Position numbers and translations under genes: made by a program. Below the pieces are notes generated by a model. That model worked only from the letters and a program-made list of their open reading frames with translations, searched no databases and was not told where the DNA came from. From Nocardia vulneris (GTDB lineage: Bacteria > Actinomycetota > Actinomycetes > Mycobacteriales > Mycobacteriaceae), in contig NZ_BDCI01000017.1 in NCBI RefSeq assembly GCF_001613425.1, positions 372,001 through 436,000 of the forward strand: a stretch of 64,000 nt of DNA, written 5' to 3'. Every line of letters begins with the position of its first letter. The stretch's first letter is position 1. Below, in pieces: positions 18,741 through 29,013 of the stretch.

Positions 18741-20465
18741 ATGGGTTTTCTCGAGCCCGACCTGCCAGTGGTCGATCTGCCGGAATGGCGTAAAGGCACA
18801 CGCGCCGAACGGATTCGGCCGATGGCCCGGCATTGGGCCGAAGTGGGTTTCGGCACTCCGGTCGCACTGCACCTGTTCTACGTCGGCAAGATCTGCCTCT
18901 ATCTCCTCGGCGGCTGGCTGATCGCGCTCGCCACCGCGGGCATCGACGGATTCACCGCGGTGGGCGACTGGTGGTCGGAGCCGATCGTCTTCCAGAAGGT
19001 GGTGCTCTACACCCTCTTGTTCGAGGTGGTCGGCCTCGGTTGCGGGTTCGGACCGCTGAACAACAGATACTTCCCGCCGCTCGGCTCGATCCTGTATTGG
19101 TTGCGGCCCAAAACGATTCGGCTGCCACCATGGCCGGGCCGCGTGCCGCTGACCAAGGGCACCGATCGCACGGTCATCGATATCGCGCTGTATGCGGCAC
19201 TGCTGGTGGCGATTTCGGTCGCGCTGTGCTCCGACGGCACCGGACCCGTGCCGGAGTTGAGCACCTCCATAGGGTTGCTGCCGGTATGGGAGATCGCGGT
19301 GATCCTCGGACTGCTCGCCGCAATCGGGTTGCGCGACAAGGTGATATTCCTGGCGGCCCGCGGCGAGGTGTACGGAACGCTGACGGTCACCTTCCTGTTC
19401 ACGGCCGCCGATCCGATCGTCGCCGCGAAGGTGGTGTTCGTGGTGATCTGGATGGGCGCCGCGACCTCGAAGCTGAACAAGCACTTTCCGTTCGTGGTGT
19501 CCACGATGATGTCGAACAGCCCGGTATTCCGGCGCAAATCGCTCAAACGCCGGTTCTTCGAGGACTTCCCGGACGATCTGCGGCCGGGCCGCCTCTCCCG
19601 GCTGTTCGCGCACGGCGGCACCGTCGTCGAGATGAGTGTGCCGGTGGTGCTGTTCTTTTCACACGGCGGTCCGGTGACGGCGGTGGCCGCAATCCTCATG
19701 ATCGGGTTCCATCTGTCCATTTTGACGGCGGTGCCGATGGGCGTGCCGCTGGAGTGGAACGTCTTCATGATCTTCGGGGTGCTGGTGCTGTTCGTGGCGC
19801 ACGCCGATCTCGGCCTGGCCGCGCTCACCCAGCCGGCGCCGGTGGCGGTGCTGTTCCTGGTGATCGCGGGCATCGTCGTCGCCGGAAACCTGTTCCCGCG
19901 CAAGATTTCCTTCCTGCCCGGCATGCGGTACTACGCGGGCAACTGGGACACCACGATGTGGTGCGTCAAGCCGTCCGCGGCGGCGAAGATCAGCCGGCAC
20001 ATCGTCGCGATCGCCGCCATGCCGCAGGCCCAACTGGAACGGTTCTACGGGAAGGACCGCGCGGAGATCCCCCTGTACATGGGATATGCCTTCCGCGCCA
20101 TGAACACCCACGGACGCGCGCTGTTCACGCTGGTGCATCGGGCGATGCCCGCCGGGCACGAGGCCGACTACGTCCTCACCGACGGCGAACGGATCGCCAG
20201 CACCGCCCTCGGCTGGAACTTCGGCGACGGGCACCTGCACAACGAGCAACTCATCGCCGCGCTGCAGCAGCGCTGCCACTTCGAGCCCGGCGAGGTCCGC
20301 GTGGTGCTGCTGGACGCGCAGCCGATCCACCGGGGCACCCAGGCCTATCGGCTCGTCGACGCCGCCACCGGCGAGTTCGAGCACGGCGTGGTCCACGTCG
20401 CCGATATGGTCACCCGCCAGCCCTGGGCCGACGACGTGCCGGTACAGGTCGGGCCGGGAAAGTGA
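18741..20465 (+). CDS. DUF3556 multi-pass membrane protein
   Basis: 574 residues from ATG 18741. The protein starts MGFLEPDLPVVDLPEW and continues RAERIRPMARHWAEVGFGTP, the conserved DUF3556 opening; upstream in-frame codons would begin inside the inverted repeat. About ten hydrophobic helices lie between residues 40 and 410, then a soluble C-terminal domain of some 160 residues. The family is common in mycobacteria and nocardiae. Its function is unknown; an HTTM-like or lipid-related role has not been shown. Confidence 0.82.
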   Translation: MGFLEPDLPVVDLPEWRKGTRAERIRPMARHWAEVGFGTPVALHLFYVGKICLYLLGGWLIALATAGIDGFTAVGDWWSEPIVFQKVVLYTLLFEVVGLGCGFGPLNNRYFPPLGSILYWLRPKTIRLPPWPGRVPLTKGTDRTVIDIALYAALLVAISVALCSDGTGPVPELSTSIGLLPVWEIAVILGLLAAIGLRDKVIFLAARGEVYGTLTVTFLFTAADPIVAAKVVFVVIWMGAATSKLNKHFPFVVSTMMSNSPVFRRKSLKRRFFEDFPDDLRPGRLSRLFAHGGTVVEMSVPVVLFFSHGGPVTAVAAILMIGFHLSILTAVPMGVPLEWNVFMIFGVLVLFVAHADLGLAALTQPAPVAVLFLVIAGIVVAGNLFPRKISFLPGMRYYAGNWDTTMWCVKPSAAAKISRHIVAIAAMPQAQLERFYGKDRAEIPLYMGYAFRAMNTHGRALFTLVHRAMPAGHEADYVLTDGERIASTALGWNFGDGHLHNEQLIAALQQRCHFEPGEVRVVLLDAQPIHRGTQAYRLVDAATGEFEHGVVHVADMVTRQPWADDVPVQVGPGK

Positions 20466-20508
20466 ACTCGGCGAACGATTATGGCCGGCGTGCGGCAAGA
20501 TCGAAGGC

Positions 20509-21210
20509 ATGACTCCCGGACCGTTCCTGCCCGAGAGCGTCGACGAATTCCGCGTCCTCGCCCGCACCCGGTTGCGTCGGTTCGTCCGGACCGAGGTACC
20601 CGACGAGCCGGGTCTGCGTCGCGCCGCGGTACTGCTGTGTGTGGTCGGGCAGGCCGACGGCTCCCCCGCGGTGATCGTCATCCGGCGGGCCTATCAGGGA
20701 CGCAACGCGGGACAGTGGGGGCTGCCCGGCGGCCGGATCGATCCGGGCGAGACCGCCGAACAGGCCGTCCTGCGGGAACTGCACGAAGAACTCGGCATGA
20801 CGGCCGCGTCCACCGATCTGGTCGGCCTGCTCGACGACTTCCCCGCCTCGTCCGGCTTCGTGATCACGCCGTTCATCGCGGCGCTGCCCGACGCCGCCGA
20901 ACTGACCCCGAACCCGAGTGAGGTGCACTCGGTGCACCTGGTGCGCCTCGACCGGCTCGCCGCCGACGACGTGCCGCACTGGGTGTCGCGGCAGCAGGCG
21001 GTCCCGCAACCGGAACTGCGCGACGAACCCGAGCCGGTCGCCGCCCCCGACGATGTGCGCCTGCTGCAGATGCGGCTGGGGGCCGATATGACGATCCACG
21101 CGCCCACCGGCGCGCTGCTCTGGCAGTTCCGCGAGATCATCCTGCTCGGGCGGGACCACGACAGTGCCCGCGTCTCCCATTTCACCCAACCCGACTGGAC
21201 CCAGCACTAG
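20509..21210 (+). CDS. Nudix hydrolase
   Basis: 233 residues. The Nudix box is GGRIDPGETAEQAVLRELHEELG (pattern G-x5-E-x7-REx2EE-x-G), near residue 78. An N-terminal extension includes RLRRFVRTEVPDEPG, and the protein ends in a segment of about 60 residues. The WGLPGG arrangement resembles CoA or nucleoside-diphosphate hydrolases of the NUDT7/NUDT8 type, but the specific NuCoA motif is not obvious. It cleaves a nucleoside diphosphate linked to another group. Substrate unassigned. Confidence 0.83.
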   Translation: MTPGPFLPESVDEFRVLARTRLRRFVRTEVPDEPGLRRAAVLLCVVGQADGSPAVIVIRRAYQGRNAGQWGLPGGRIDPGETAEQAVLRELHEELGMTAASTDLVGLLDDFPASSGFVITPFIAALPDAAELTPNPSEVHSVHLVRLDRLAADDVPHWVSRQQAVPQPELRDEPEPVAAPDDVRLLQMRLGADMTIHAPTGALLWQFREIILLGRDHDSARVSHFTQPDWTQH

Positions 21211-21262
21211 TGGACGTGCCGGACATGGCATGCTCGGTGCCCATACCCGATCAGGAGGCCTG

Positions 21263-21727
21263 GTGACCATCTTCCGCACCATCGTCGGCGTGCAACTACT
21301 GCTGATCGAGAACGGGCGGGTACTGCTCGCGCGCCGGCGCAACACCGGGTTCGCCGACGGGCAGTGGAACGCCCCGGGCGGCAAGCTCGACGAGGGCGAG
21401 GATCTGCTCACCGCCATCATCCGCGAGGCCGACGAGGAGATCGGCGTCCAGGTCGAGCGGGACGACGTCGATCTGGTCGCCTCGATCCACATCCAGCATC
21501 CGCCCGGCCAGACCCGGATCGTGTTCGTCTTCCGCGCGCAGGCCTGGTCCGGCGAACCTTACAACCGCGAACCCGACTCCTGCTCGGAGCTGCGCTGGTT
21601 CCCCCTCGACGAACTCCCCGACAACACCATCCAGAGCACCCGCGCCGGCCTGGACCTCTACCGCCGTGGCGAACACTTCGGCGTCTACGGCTGGCCCGAA
21701 CCCTCCCTCATCGGCGACTCTCGCTGA
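21263..21727 (+). CDS. Nudix hydrolase (MutT-like)
   Basis: 154 residues from GTG 21263 behind AGGAGG. The box APGGKLDEGEDLL... IIREADEEIG is complete, and VLLARRRNTGFADGQW precedes it. The size fits MutT/NUDT18-like sanitising enzymes. Its last 43 bases overlap the 3' end of the convergent MMPL gene. The adjacent larger Nudix gene is on the same strand 52 bases upstream, so they may be co-transcribed. Confidence 0.85.
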   Translation: MTIFRTIVGVQLLLIENGRVLLARRRNTGFADGQWNAPGGKLDEGEDLLTAIIREADEEIGVQVERDDVDLVASIHIQHPPGQTRIVFVFRAQAWSGEPYNREPDSCSELRWFPLDELPDNTIQSTRAGLDLYRRGEHFGVYGWPEPSLIGDSR

Positions 21728-23757
21728 CGCCCCGGTTCGGGCGTTCGGGAGAGGGCGTTGGGCCACCAGATTTTGGGGCCGACGATGCTGAAAAGGGCTG
21801 GGATCACCACGGTTCGGACCAGGAAGGTGTCGAGCAGGATGCCCAGGCCGACGATGATGCCCAGTTGGGTGAGGATGATCAGCGGCAGGACGCCCAGGAC
21901 GCAGAAGACGGCGGCCAGGACGATGCCCGCGCTGGTGATGACCGAGCCGGTGGCGGCGACCGCGCGGACGATGCCCTGGGTGCTGCCGTGCTCGGGTGTC
22001 TCTTCCTGCGCCCGGGTGACCAGGAAGATGGTGTAGTCGATGCCGAGGGCCACGAGGAACAGGAAGGCGTACAGCGGCGCACTGGTGTCGAGCGCCGGAA
22101 AACCCAAGAGGTGCAGGCTGATCCACGCCCCGAGACCCAGCGCGGCCAATGCGCTCAACACCGAGACGCCCACCAGCAGCACCGCGGCGGGCACCGCCCG
22201 CAACAGGGCCAGCAGGATCACCGACACGATGGCCAGGATCGTCGGAATCACCACGCGCTGATCGTGTTCGGCGGCCGTGCGGGTGTCCAGCCCCTCCGCG
22301 TCGCCACCGCCGACGAGCGCGCCGGGCACGTCGGCCAGCTCACCGCGCATCGCCTCGATGGTCGAGAAGGCTTGCGGTGAACCGGGTTCGGCGTTCAGCA
22401 CGACCGAGAAACGGGTCAGGCCGGTCGGCGATGTCCCGGTCGGCCGCGCGTCGGTGACCCCGGGCACGGCGCGCAGTGTCTGTTCCACCGCGGCAGCCGC
22501 ATCGCTGCGGGCGAGCACGGTGGTCGGATTCGCCGCCCCGGCCGGGAAGTGCGCGGCGAGGGTGTCGAATCCCTCGACGGATTCGGCGCGGACGCGGAAC
22601 TGATCAGTCTGGGAAAGCCCTACGTCGGCACCGATCAGCCCCGCCGCGCACGCGCCGAGCGCGACCAGCGCCGCACCCGCCACCAGCACCGGCCTGCGCA
22701 CCACCCGCGCCGCGATCGCATGCCAGATCCCCGTTTCCGCCGCAACCCGGTCGTCGGCGCGGGGCACGAACGGCCAGAACACATTCCGTCCGCACAGCGC
22801 GAGCGCGGCGGGCAGCGCGACGAGCACGAACAGCAGGGCGACCAGCAGTCCGGCCGCCGCACCCACGCCCAGACTGCGCGTATTGGGCAGCGAGGCGAAC
22901 AACAGGGTCAGCAGCGCGGCGACGACGGTGACGTTGCTGGCCAGGATCGCGGGCCCGGCGTGGCGCACCGCATGCCGGAGCGCGGTCCGATGATCGGGAT
23001 GCCGATGCAATTCGTCGCGGTAGCGCGAAACCAGCAGCAGCGCATAGTTCGTCCCGGCGCCGAAGACCAGCACGCTGGTGATGCCGGAGGTCGAACCGTC
23101 GAAGGACAGCCCGGTCCAGCGCGCCAGTCCGGTGCCGACCGCGGCGGCGACCCGGTCCGCCGAGCCGACGACGAGCAACGGCACCAGCCAAAGCACAGGT
23201 GAGCGATAGGTGGCGATGAGCAGCAACGCGACCACCGCCGCAGTCACCGCGAGCAGGGTGATGTTGGCACCGGCAAAGGAATCGGCGATATCGCCACCGA
23301 ACGCGGGACCACCGGTCACCTGGATGCGCAGCTCGGCCGGCTGCCAGTCCTTGACCTCGTCACGCAGTGCGCCGATGCGATCGGTGAGCGCGAAGCCGCT
23401 CAGCTTCGAGTCGACGGGCAGCCGCCCGATCGCGGCTTTCCGGTCGGGCGCGACGAGTGGTTGCCCGAGCTTCCCGGACAGCCACGCCAGATCTCCGGGG
23501 CGCAGTTCCGCGCCGTCGGTGCGGGTCACGACGACGACCGCGGGGGCTGTTCCCGCGTCCGGAAACTGGGTGAGCAGTTCTTTGACGCGGGCCGATTCCG
23601 CGCTGCCGGGCAACGAGTTCGGGGCCTGCCCAGCGGCGTCGTTGTCACCGATCCCGGCGATCACGCCGAACGACACGGCAACGAGCGCGAGCAACAGCAG
23701 CCATGATTTGCCGGCGGTGACGACGGCCGCGAACCGATCCCACATGCGCATCACCAC
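21685..23757 (-). CDS. MMPL/RND-family transporter
   Basis: 690 residues, with the two-fold MMPL layout: helix 1, a periplasmic domain with RVKELLTQFPDAG, five helices, a second periplasmic domain and six more helices. The second-half proton-relay motif is present (VALGIDYTIFLVTR). The first-half counterpart reads FGAGTNYALLLVSRYRDEL, with Asn where the family usually has Asp. It is probably an exporter of lipids or small toxic molecules. The TetR gene 56 bases upstream suggests drug- or metabolite-induced efflux. Start is GTG 23757; ATG codons at 23751 and 23745 are alternatives. Confidence 0.9.
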   Translation of the reverse strand: MVMRMWDRFAAVVTAGKSWLLLLALVAVSFGVIAGIGDNDAAGQAPNSLPGSAESARVKELLTQFPDAGTAPAVVVVTRTDGAELRPGDLAWLSGKLGQPLVAPDRKAAIGRLPVDSKLSGFALTDRIGALRDEVKDWQPAELRIQVTGGPAFGGDIADSFAGANITLLAVTAAVVALLLIATYRSPVLWLVPLLVVGSADRVAAAVGTGLARWTGLSFDGSTSGITSVLVFGAGTNYALLLVSRYRDELHRHPDHRTALRHAVRHAGPAILASNVTVVAALLTLLFASLPNTRSLGVGAAAGLLVALLFVLVALPAALALCGRNVFWPFVPRADDRVAAETGIWHAIAARVVRRPVLVAGAALVALGACAAGLIGADVGLSQTDQFRVRAESVEGFDTLAAHFPAGAANPTTVLARSDAAAAVEQTLRAVPGVTDARPTGTSPTGLTRFSVVLNAEPGSPQAFSTIEAMRGELADVPGALVGGGDAEGLDTRTAAEHDQRVVIPTILAIVSVILLALLRAVPAAVLLVGVSVLSALAALGLGAWISLHLLGFPALDTSAPLYAFLFLVALGIDYTIFLVTRAQEETPEHGSTQGIVRAVAATGSVITSAGIVLAAVFCVLGVLPLIILTQLGIIVGLGILLDTFLVRTVVIPALFSIVGPKIWWPNALSRTPEPGRQRESPMREGSGQP

Positions 23758-23813
23758 ACGATGGCAGAACCGCGCCCGGCGCGCTCGCTACCCACGCGAG
23801 CGGGTGGGCATGA

Positions 23814-24389
23814 TCACCGCTGCGCGCGGGGTTCGAGGGCCAGCAGCCGGTCGAGCTGGGTGGCCACCCGATCCAGCGGGGTGACCGTGCGACCCGCGAT
23901 CGCCATGATGACCGCGCCCTCGATCGCGGCGACGGCCATGGTCGCCAGCGACGCGGCGGGTTCGTCCGCGATGCCCTCGGCGGCCAGCTGATCGGTGAGC
24001 AGGCCCTCCCACGCGGCGAAGGATTCGGCCGCGATGGCCGGGGCCGCGGGTACTTCCGATCCGGCCAGTGCCGCGGCGACGACCGGGCAGCCCGCGGTGA
24101 AGTCCGAGGTGACGAGCAGTTCCTTCCACATCTTCACGAACGCGGCGAGCCGGACGGACGCGCTGCCCTTGCCCGCGGTCGCGGCGATACCGGCCGCCAT
24201 GATCTTGCCCGCCGCCCGGGTGGCTTCCTCGACCAGTTCTTGTTTCCCGCGCGGGAAGTTCTGATAGATCGAGCGGCGCGCGGTGTTGCTGTAGGTCACC
24301 AGTTCGGTGATCCCGGTGCCCGCGACTCCGCGGCGTCTGATCAAGTCGATCGTGCCGGCGATCAGCCGCTCGCGTGGACGGATGGTCAC
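23814..24389 (-). CDS. TetR-family regulator of the MMPL gene
   Basis: 191 residues from GTG 24389 behind AGGAGGTCC. The N-terminal helix-turn-helix is RLIAGTIDLIRRRGVAGTG and SNTARRSIYQNFPRGKQELV. The C-terminal ligand domain contains FTAGCPVVAAALA, a pattern shared with TetR proteins of the TetR_C_33/LmrA-YxaF type. It should repress itself, the downstream MMPL gene and perhaps the divergent flavoenzyme through the GTAGTA repeat. Confidence 0.88.
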   Translation of the reverse strand: MTIRPRERLIAGTIDLIRRRGVAGTGITELVTYSNTARRSIYQNFPRGKQELVEEATRAAGKIMAAGIAATAGKGSASVRLAAFVKMWKELLVTSDFTAGCPVVAAALAGSEVPAAPAIAAESFAAWEGLLTDQLAAEGIADEPAASLATMAVAAIEGAVIMAIAGRTVTPLDRVATQLDRLLALEPRAQR

Positions 24390-24469
24390 CGCGGACCTCC
24401 TGATCTCTTCTGGGTTCCAGCTCCGATACCCAGCCTAGGACATGTCCGGCGGTATCCGAGGGCCTTGCG

Positions 24470-24487
24470 GTAGTACGACCATACTAC
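24470..24487. promoter_or_regulatory. Candidate TetR operator in the divergent promoter
   Basis: GTAGTACGACCATACTAC has perfect 6-bp arms (GTAGTA/TACTAC) about a 6-bp centre; a further TAC follows on the right. It lies between the divergent TetR and flavoenzyme starts. Confidence 0.65.
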
Positions 24488-24534
24488 TACCGTGATGGCT
24501 ATTACACCCAGTTACGGCTACCAAAGGACCGCCC

Positions 24535-25788
24535 ATGCCCGCCACCGTGACTCTGTCCGATCAACTCACCCTGCCGTGCGGCCAGGTGCTGCCCAACCGG
24601 CTGATGAAATCGGCACTCAGCGAGGGCCTGGCCGATCCGGGCGGCAGTCCCGGCCAGCGCCTCGAACGCCTCTACACCCGCTGGGGCACAGGCGGTTTCG
24701 GGCTGGTCGTGACGGGCAACGTAATGGTCGATCGCGGGCATCTGGGTGAGCCGGGCAACGTGGTGATCGACGACGACCGTGACCTGGACGGCCTGAGCCG
24801 CTGGGCGAAGGCCACCAAAGACGGCGGGGCGCCCATCTGGATGCAGCTCAATCATCCGGGCAGACAGGCGAATCCACTGGCCACCCGCACCCGGCCGGTG
24901 GCGCCGTCGGCGATCGCACCGAAGATCCCCGGCATGCCGACGCCGCGCGCGCTCACCGACGCCGAGATCGAGGCGATCATCGACCGCTACGCCACCACCG
25001 CGCAGGTCGCGGAGACCGCAGGCTTCGACGGCGTCCAGATCCACGGCGCGCATGGCTATCTCGTCTCACAGTTCCTCTCACCCCTGGCCAACCAGCGCAC
25101 CGATCGCTGGGGTGGCGATGCCGAGCGGCGACGCCGGTTCGTGCTCGAGGTGGTGCGGCGCATCCGGTCCGCGGTGAGCCCGGGTTTCGCGGTCGGTATC
25201 AAGCTGAACTCGGCGGACTTTCAGCGCGGCGGCTTCACCGAGGACGAGTCGCGGGCGGTGGTCGAGCAATTGGCGCATGAACACCTGGACCTCATCGAGA
25301 TCAGCGGCGGCAGTTACGAATCCCCGGCGATGATGGGGCGCAACGACACTCGCTCCGACAGTACCCGCGCCCGCGAGGCCTACTTCCTCGACTACGCGCA
25401 GACTGTGCGCACCGCGGCGGCCGGCGTGCCGATCGCGGTCACCGGCGGTTTCCGTTCCCGGTCGGTCATGGTGGCGGCGCTCGCGGCCGCGGACTGCGAC
25501 GTGATCGGGCTCGGCCGCCCCACCTGCCTGACCCCGGACGCGGCCACCGGACTGATCACCGAACGCGACGATCGACTGCGCACGGTGCCGATCGGGGTGC
25601 GCGGCCGGCTCGCCAAGGTCGGTAGCCTGCGCTCCTTCGACGGCGCCCTGGACCTGCAGTGGCACACCGACCAACTGCACCTGCTCGGCGCGGGCAACGA
25701 CCCCGACCCGGCCAGGCCGTGGTGGAAGACCACCGTCACGATGTTGAGCCGCAACGGGCTCGACGCCTTCCGCAGCAAGCGCGGCTGA
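24535..25788 (+). CDS. Old yellow enzyme-family NADH:flavin oxidoreductase
   Basis: 417 residues. A TIM barrel with NRLMKSALSE, WMQLNHPGRQANPLA, the active-site loop FDGVQIHGAHGYLVSQFLSP (in part) and VTGGFRSRSVM, where FMN phosphate binds. It reduces activated C=C bonds using FMN. It lacks the FeS/FAD domains of 2,4-dienoyl-CoA reductase. Divergent from the TetR gene, it may be the enzyme whose substrate is sensed. The exact substrate is unknown. Confidence 0.88.
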   Translation: MPATVTLSDQLTLPCGQVLPNRLMKSALSEGLADPGGSPGQRLERLYTRWGTGGFGLVVTGNVMVDRGHLGEPGNVVIDDDRDLDGLSRWAKATKDGGAPIWMQLNHPGRQANPLATRTRPVAPSAIAPKIPGMPTPRALTDAEIEAIIDRYATTAQVAETAGFDGVQIHGAHGYLVSQFLSPLANQRTDRWGGDAERRRRFVLEVVRRIRSAVSPGFAVGIKLNSADFQRGGFTEDESRAVVEQLAHEHLDLIEISGGSYESPAMMGRNDTRSDSTRAREAYFLDYAQTVRTAAAGVPIAVTGGFRSRSVMVAALAAADCDVIGLGRPTCLTPDAATGLITERDDRLRTVPIGVRGRLAKVGSLRSFDGALDLQWHTDQLHLLGAGNDPDPARPWWKTTVTMLSRNGLDAFRSKRG

Positions 25789-25880
25789 GCCAGGCCGGAC
25801 GCCCGGCACGAACCTGACAATACGCGGCGGCTGTTAACCGGCCTGCGTAGCCATGTTCACACCGTGTTTACGATGTCCGA

Positions 25881-27203
25881 ATGCTTATCCACGACCCGCA
25901 ACGAGCTTCGCCCGATACCGAGCAGCTCGCGCCGCGCCGGCTGCGACCGGCGCTGGTCTGGTGCGCGCTGGCCGCCGCGACGCTCGTGCTGGTCCTCGGC
26001 CAGGTCGTGGCCGTGCACATCAACGCGCTGGGCCCGCTGACCAGTCTGGCGTGGGACTACGTCGGCAGGCCGAAATCGGCGACCACACCGTGGGCCGGTT
26101 TCCTGCTCGCGCTCGTCGGCGTCACGACCCGGGTCCGGCTCAACGCGCTCGCCGCGGCGGTCGGCATCGATGTGGTGTTCGTGCTCATCCGGGCGGTCGA
26201 GGGCCGCGCGTTCACGGTGGGCAACGGCCCGACCATTGTGCTCACCGCGCTCGCGGTCATCGCCGCCTGGCGGTGGACCGGCGCGACGCGACAGGTCGCC
26301 CTGCGCACCATCGCGCTCGGCGCGCTGCTCATCCTCGCGACCAAGGTCGGCGAGATCTGGCTGGACGTCACCGCGTGGGCCTGCCCGCAGGTGCTCGATC
26401 CCTATGTGCAACTTGCGGATCGGGCGCTCGGCAGCCCGTCCTGGTTGGTCGGCCACGCCCTCGAGGTGGCGGGCCCGATCCCGCTCGGCATCGTGCGCTG
26501 GGTGTACTTCGAACTGCCCGCCGCGGCCATCGTCGTCGCCATCTGGCAGTTGCGCGGAGTGACCACCGGCGCGTGGCCGCGGCACCATCTGGTGCGTACG
26601 TTCTTGGCGCTCGGGTTGATCGGGCCGATCTTCTATGTGGTGTTCCCCGTCGTCGGCCCGATCCTCGCATTCGGATCCTGGGGCCACGGCCTGGAATTGG
26701 CGAACGTCTGGCCCGATGTCGTGCCGCCGGTGCCCGCTTCGGTCGGGTCCATGCCGTTCGACGGGATCACGCCGCGCAACTGCATGCCGTCACTGCACAC
26801 GGCGTGGGCGCTGTCGCTGTTCATCCATTCGCGCCGCGGCCCGCGCTGGCTGCGCTGGGGCGGCACCTTCTGGCTGGTGTGCACGCTGATCGCGACCCTG
26901 GGCCTCGGCGCGCACTACGGCATCGATCTGATCGTCGGTGCGACGCTGTGCCTGACCATCGAATCGGTACTGCGCGAACCGGATCGCGGCTGGGACCGGT
27001 ACCGCGTCCGCATGGTGGCGCTGGGCGTCGGCACCTTCACCATGCTCCTGCTGTGCATCCGCTACCTGGCCCTGCCGATGGCGACGCATCCGGTCCCGTT
27101 CGGCCTGGCCGTGCTCGCCGCGTTCGCCGCGGTGGTGTACACGTTCTACACGACCTGGTTCGCCGGCGATCGAGAACAGTTGGCGGACAACGTTATTCGC
27201 TGA
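25881..27203 (+). CDS. PAP2-superfamily membrane phosphatase/phosphotransferase
   Basis: 440 residues with around ten hydrophobic helices. The catalytic motifs are in the third quarter: NCMPSLHTAWALSL (SxHT) and LGAHYGIDLIVG (HxxxD). This arrangement matches the PAP2_3 / inositol phosphorylceramide synthase-like branch. It could dephosphorylate a lipid phosphate or transfer a phospho-head group at the membrane. The N-terminal ~200 residues contain additional membrane helices without known motif. A perfect hairpin terminator follows. Confidence 0.82.
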   Translation: MLIHDPQRASPDTEQLAPRRLRPALVWCALAAATLVLVLGQVVAVHINALGPLTSLAWDYVGRPKSATTPWAGFLLALVGVTTRVRLNALAAAVGIDVVFVLIRAVEGRAFTVGNGPTIVLTALAVIAAWRWTGATRQVALRTIALGALLILATKVGEIWLDVTAWACPQVLDPYVQLADRALGSPSWLVGHALEVAGPIPLGIVRWVYFELPAAAIVVAIWQLRGVTTGAWPRHHLVRTFLALGLIGPIFYVVFPVVGPILAFGSWGHGLELANVWPDVVPPVPASVGSMPFDGITPRNCMPSLHTAWALSLFIHSRRGPRWLRWGGTFWLVCTLIATLGLGAHYGIDLIVGATLCLTIESVLREPDRGWDRYRVRMVALGVGTFTMLLLCIRYLALPMATHPVPFGLAVLAAFAAVVYTFYTTWFAGDREQLADNVIR

Positions 27204-27211
27204 GCCCGGCA

Positions 27212-27240
27212 CGCTCGGCGCGGTATTCCCGCGCCGAGCG
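27212..27240. terminator. Bidirectional hairpin terminator
   Basis: CGCTCGGCGCGG at 27212-27223 pairs perfectly with 27229-27240 around the loop TATTC: a 12-bp stem between the convergent PAP2 and ilvD genes. Confidence 0.85.
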
Positions 27241-27247
27241 CAAGGCC

Positions 27248-28954
27248 TCAGTCGCAGACCGCGCCGAACGACGCCGACCCGACCAGCTTCGAGTACTTGG
27301 CGAGCACACCGCGGGTATAGCGGGGCGGCAACGGTTCCCACCCGACCTGGCGTTGTTCGAGGTCCGCGGCGTCGACCAGCAGATCGAGCGTGCCCGCGCC
27401 GACGTCGAGGCGGATCTGATCCCCGTCCCGGACGTACGCGATCGGCCCGCCGTCCACTGCTTCCGGCGCGACGTGGCCCACACACAAACCGGTGGTACCG
27501 CCGGAGAATCGGCCGTCGGTGAGCAGCAGCACGTCTTTGCCGAGCCCCGCGCCTTTGATCGCGGCGGTGATGGCGAGCATCTCGCGCATGCCCGGCCCGC
27601 CCTTGGGCCCCTCGTAGCGGATGACCACCACATCGCCCGCGGTGATCGTGCCGTCCTCGAGCGCGTCCATCGCCGCCCGCTCCCGGTCGAAAACCCTTGC
27701 GGTGCCGGTGAACACGTCGGAGTCGAAACCCGCCGACTTCACCACGGCGCCGCCGGGCGCGAGCGAGCCGTGCAGGATGGTGATGCCGCCGGTCGGGTGG
27801 ATCGGGGCGCGCATCGCCCGCACCACCTTGCCGTCCGGGTCCGGCGGCGCGATCTCGGCCAGGTTCTGCGCCACGGTCCGGCCGGTCACGGTGAGGCAAT
27901 CCCCGTGCAGCAGACCGGCATCCAGCAACGCCTTCATCATCACCGGCACGCCGCCGATCCGGTCCACGTCGGTCATCACATGCTTACCGAACGGTTTCAC
28001 GTCCGCCAGATGCGGCACCCGGCGGCCGACCCGGGCGAAATCCGCCAGGGTCAGCTCGACCCGCGCGTCGTGCGCGATCGCCAGCAGATGCAGCACGGCA
28101 TTGGTGGAACCGCCGAACGCCATCACCACGGCGATCGCGTTCTCGAACGCCTCTTTGGTGAGAATGTCGGCGGTGGTGATGCCGCGCCGGAGCAACTCGA
28201 CGACCGCTTCCCCGCTGCGCCGCGCGTAGCCGTCGCGGCGCCGGTCGGTCGCGGGCGGGGCGGCACTGCCGGGCAGCGACATGCCCATCGCCTCGGCGGC
28301 ACTGGCCATGGTGTTCGCGGTGTACATCCCGCCGCACGCCCCCTCGCCCGGGCAGATGGCCCGCTCGATGGCGTCCACGTCGGCCCGGCTCATCAACCCG
28401 CGCGAGCACGCGCCGACCGCCTCGAACGCGTCGATGATCGTCACCTCGCGCTCGCTGCCGTCGGACAGCTTGGCGATACCGGGCAGGATCGAGCCCGCGT
28501 ACAGGAACACACTCGCCAGGTTCAACCGCGCGGCCGCCATCAGCATGCCGGGCAGCGATTTGTCGCAGCCGGCCAGCAGTACCGAGCCATCGAGGCGCTC
28601 GGCCTGCATCACCGTCTCGACGCTGTCGGCGATCACCTCCCGCGACACCAGCGAGAAGTGCATGCCCTCGTGGCCCATCGAGATGCCGTCGGACACCGAG
28701 ATGGTGCCGAACTCCATCGGGTAACCGCCACCCGCGAAGACGCCTTCCTTGCTCGCCTTGGCCAGCCGGTCCAGCGAGAGGTTGCACGGCGTGATCTCGT
28801 TCCACGAGGAGGCGACGCCGATCTGGGATTTCCCCCAGTCCGCGTCCCCCATGCCGACCGCGCGCAGCATGCCGCGCGCGGCGGTTTTCTCGAGGCCGTC
28901 GGTGACGTCGCGGCTGCGGGGCTTGATATCGGGCGTGTTCGGATCAGTGGGCAC
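27248..28954 (-). CDS. ilvD: Dihydroxy-acid dehydratase IlvD
   Basis: 568 residues from GTG 28954. Iron-sulfur cysteines lie in [12 protein letters not shown] and [12 protein letters not shown]; the substrate/metal loop [17 protein letters not shown] and the C-terminal [19 protein letters not shown] are conserved. It catalyses the third common step of valine, leucine and isoleucine synthesis. The closeness of the match and full length make IlvD likelier than a sugar-acid dehydratase. It stands alone with respect to the other ilv genes. Confidence 0.95.
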   Translation of the reverse strand: MPTDPNTPDIKPRSRDVTDGLEKTAARGMLRAVGMGDADWGKSQIGVASSWNEITPCNLSLDRLAKASKEGVFAGGGYPMEFGTISVSDGISMGHEGMHFSLVSREVIADSVETVMQAERLDGSVLLAGCDKSLPGMLMAAARLNLASVFLYAGSILPGIAKLSDGSEREVTIIDAFEAVGACSRGLMSRADVDAIERAICPGEGACGGMYTANTMASAAEAMGMSLPGSAAPPATDRRRDGYARRSGEAVVELLRRGITTADILTKEAFENAIAVVMAFGGSTNAVLHLLAIAHDARVELTLADFARVGRRVPHLADVKPFGKHVMTDVDRIGGVPVMMKALLDAGLLHGDCLTVTGRTVAQNLAEIAPPDPDGKVVRAMRAPIHPTGGITILHGSLAPGGAVVKSAGFDSDVFTGTARVFDRERAAMDALEDGTITAGDVVVIRYEGPKGGPGMREMLAITAAIKGAGLGKDVLLLTDGRFSGGTTGLCVGHVAPEAVDGGPIAYVRDGDQIRLDVGAGTLDLLVDAADLEQRQVGWEPLPPRYTRGVLAKYSKLVGSASFGAVCD

Positions 28955-29013
28955 GATGGTCCATCATCCTCCGCCCGGCGCCGATCCCGCGCCGGGCACG
29001 CCCGGACGAGCCG

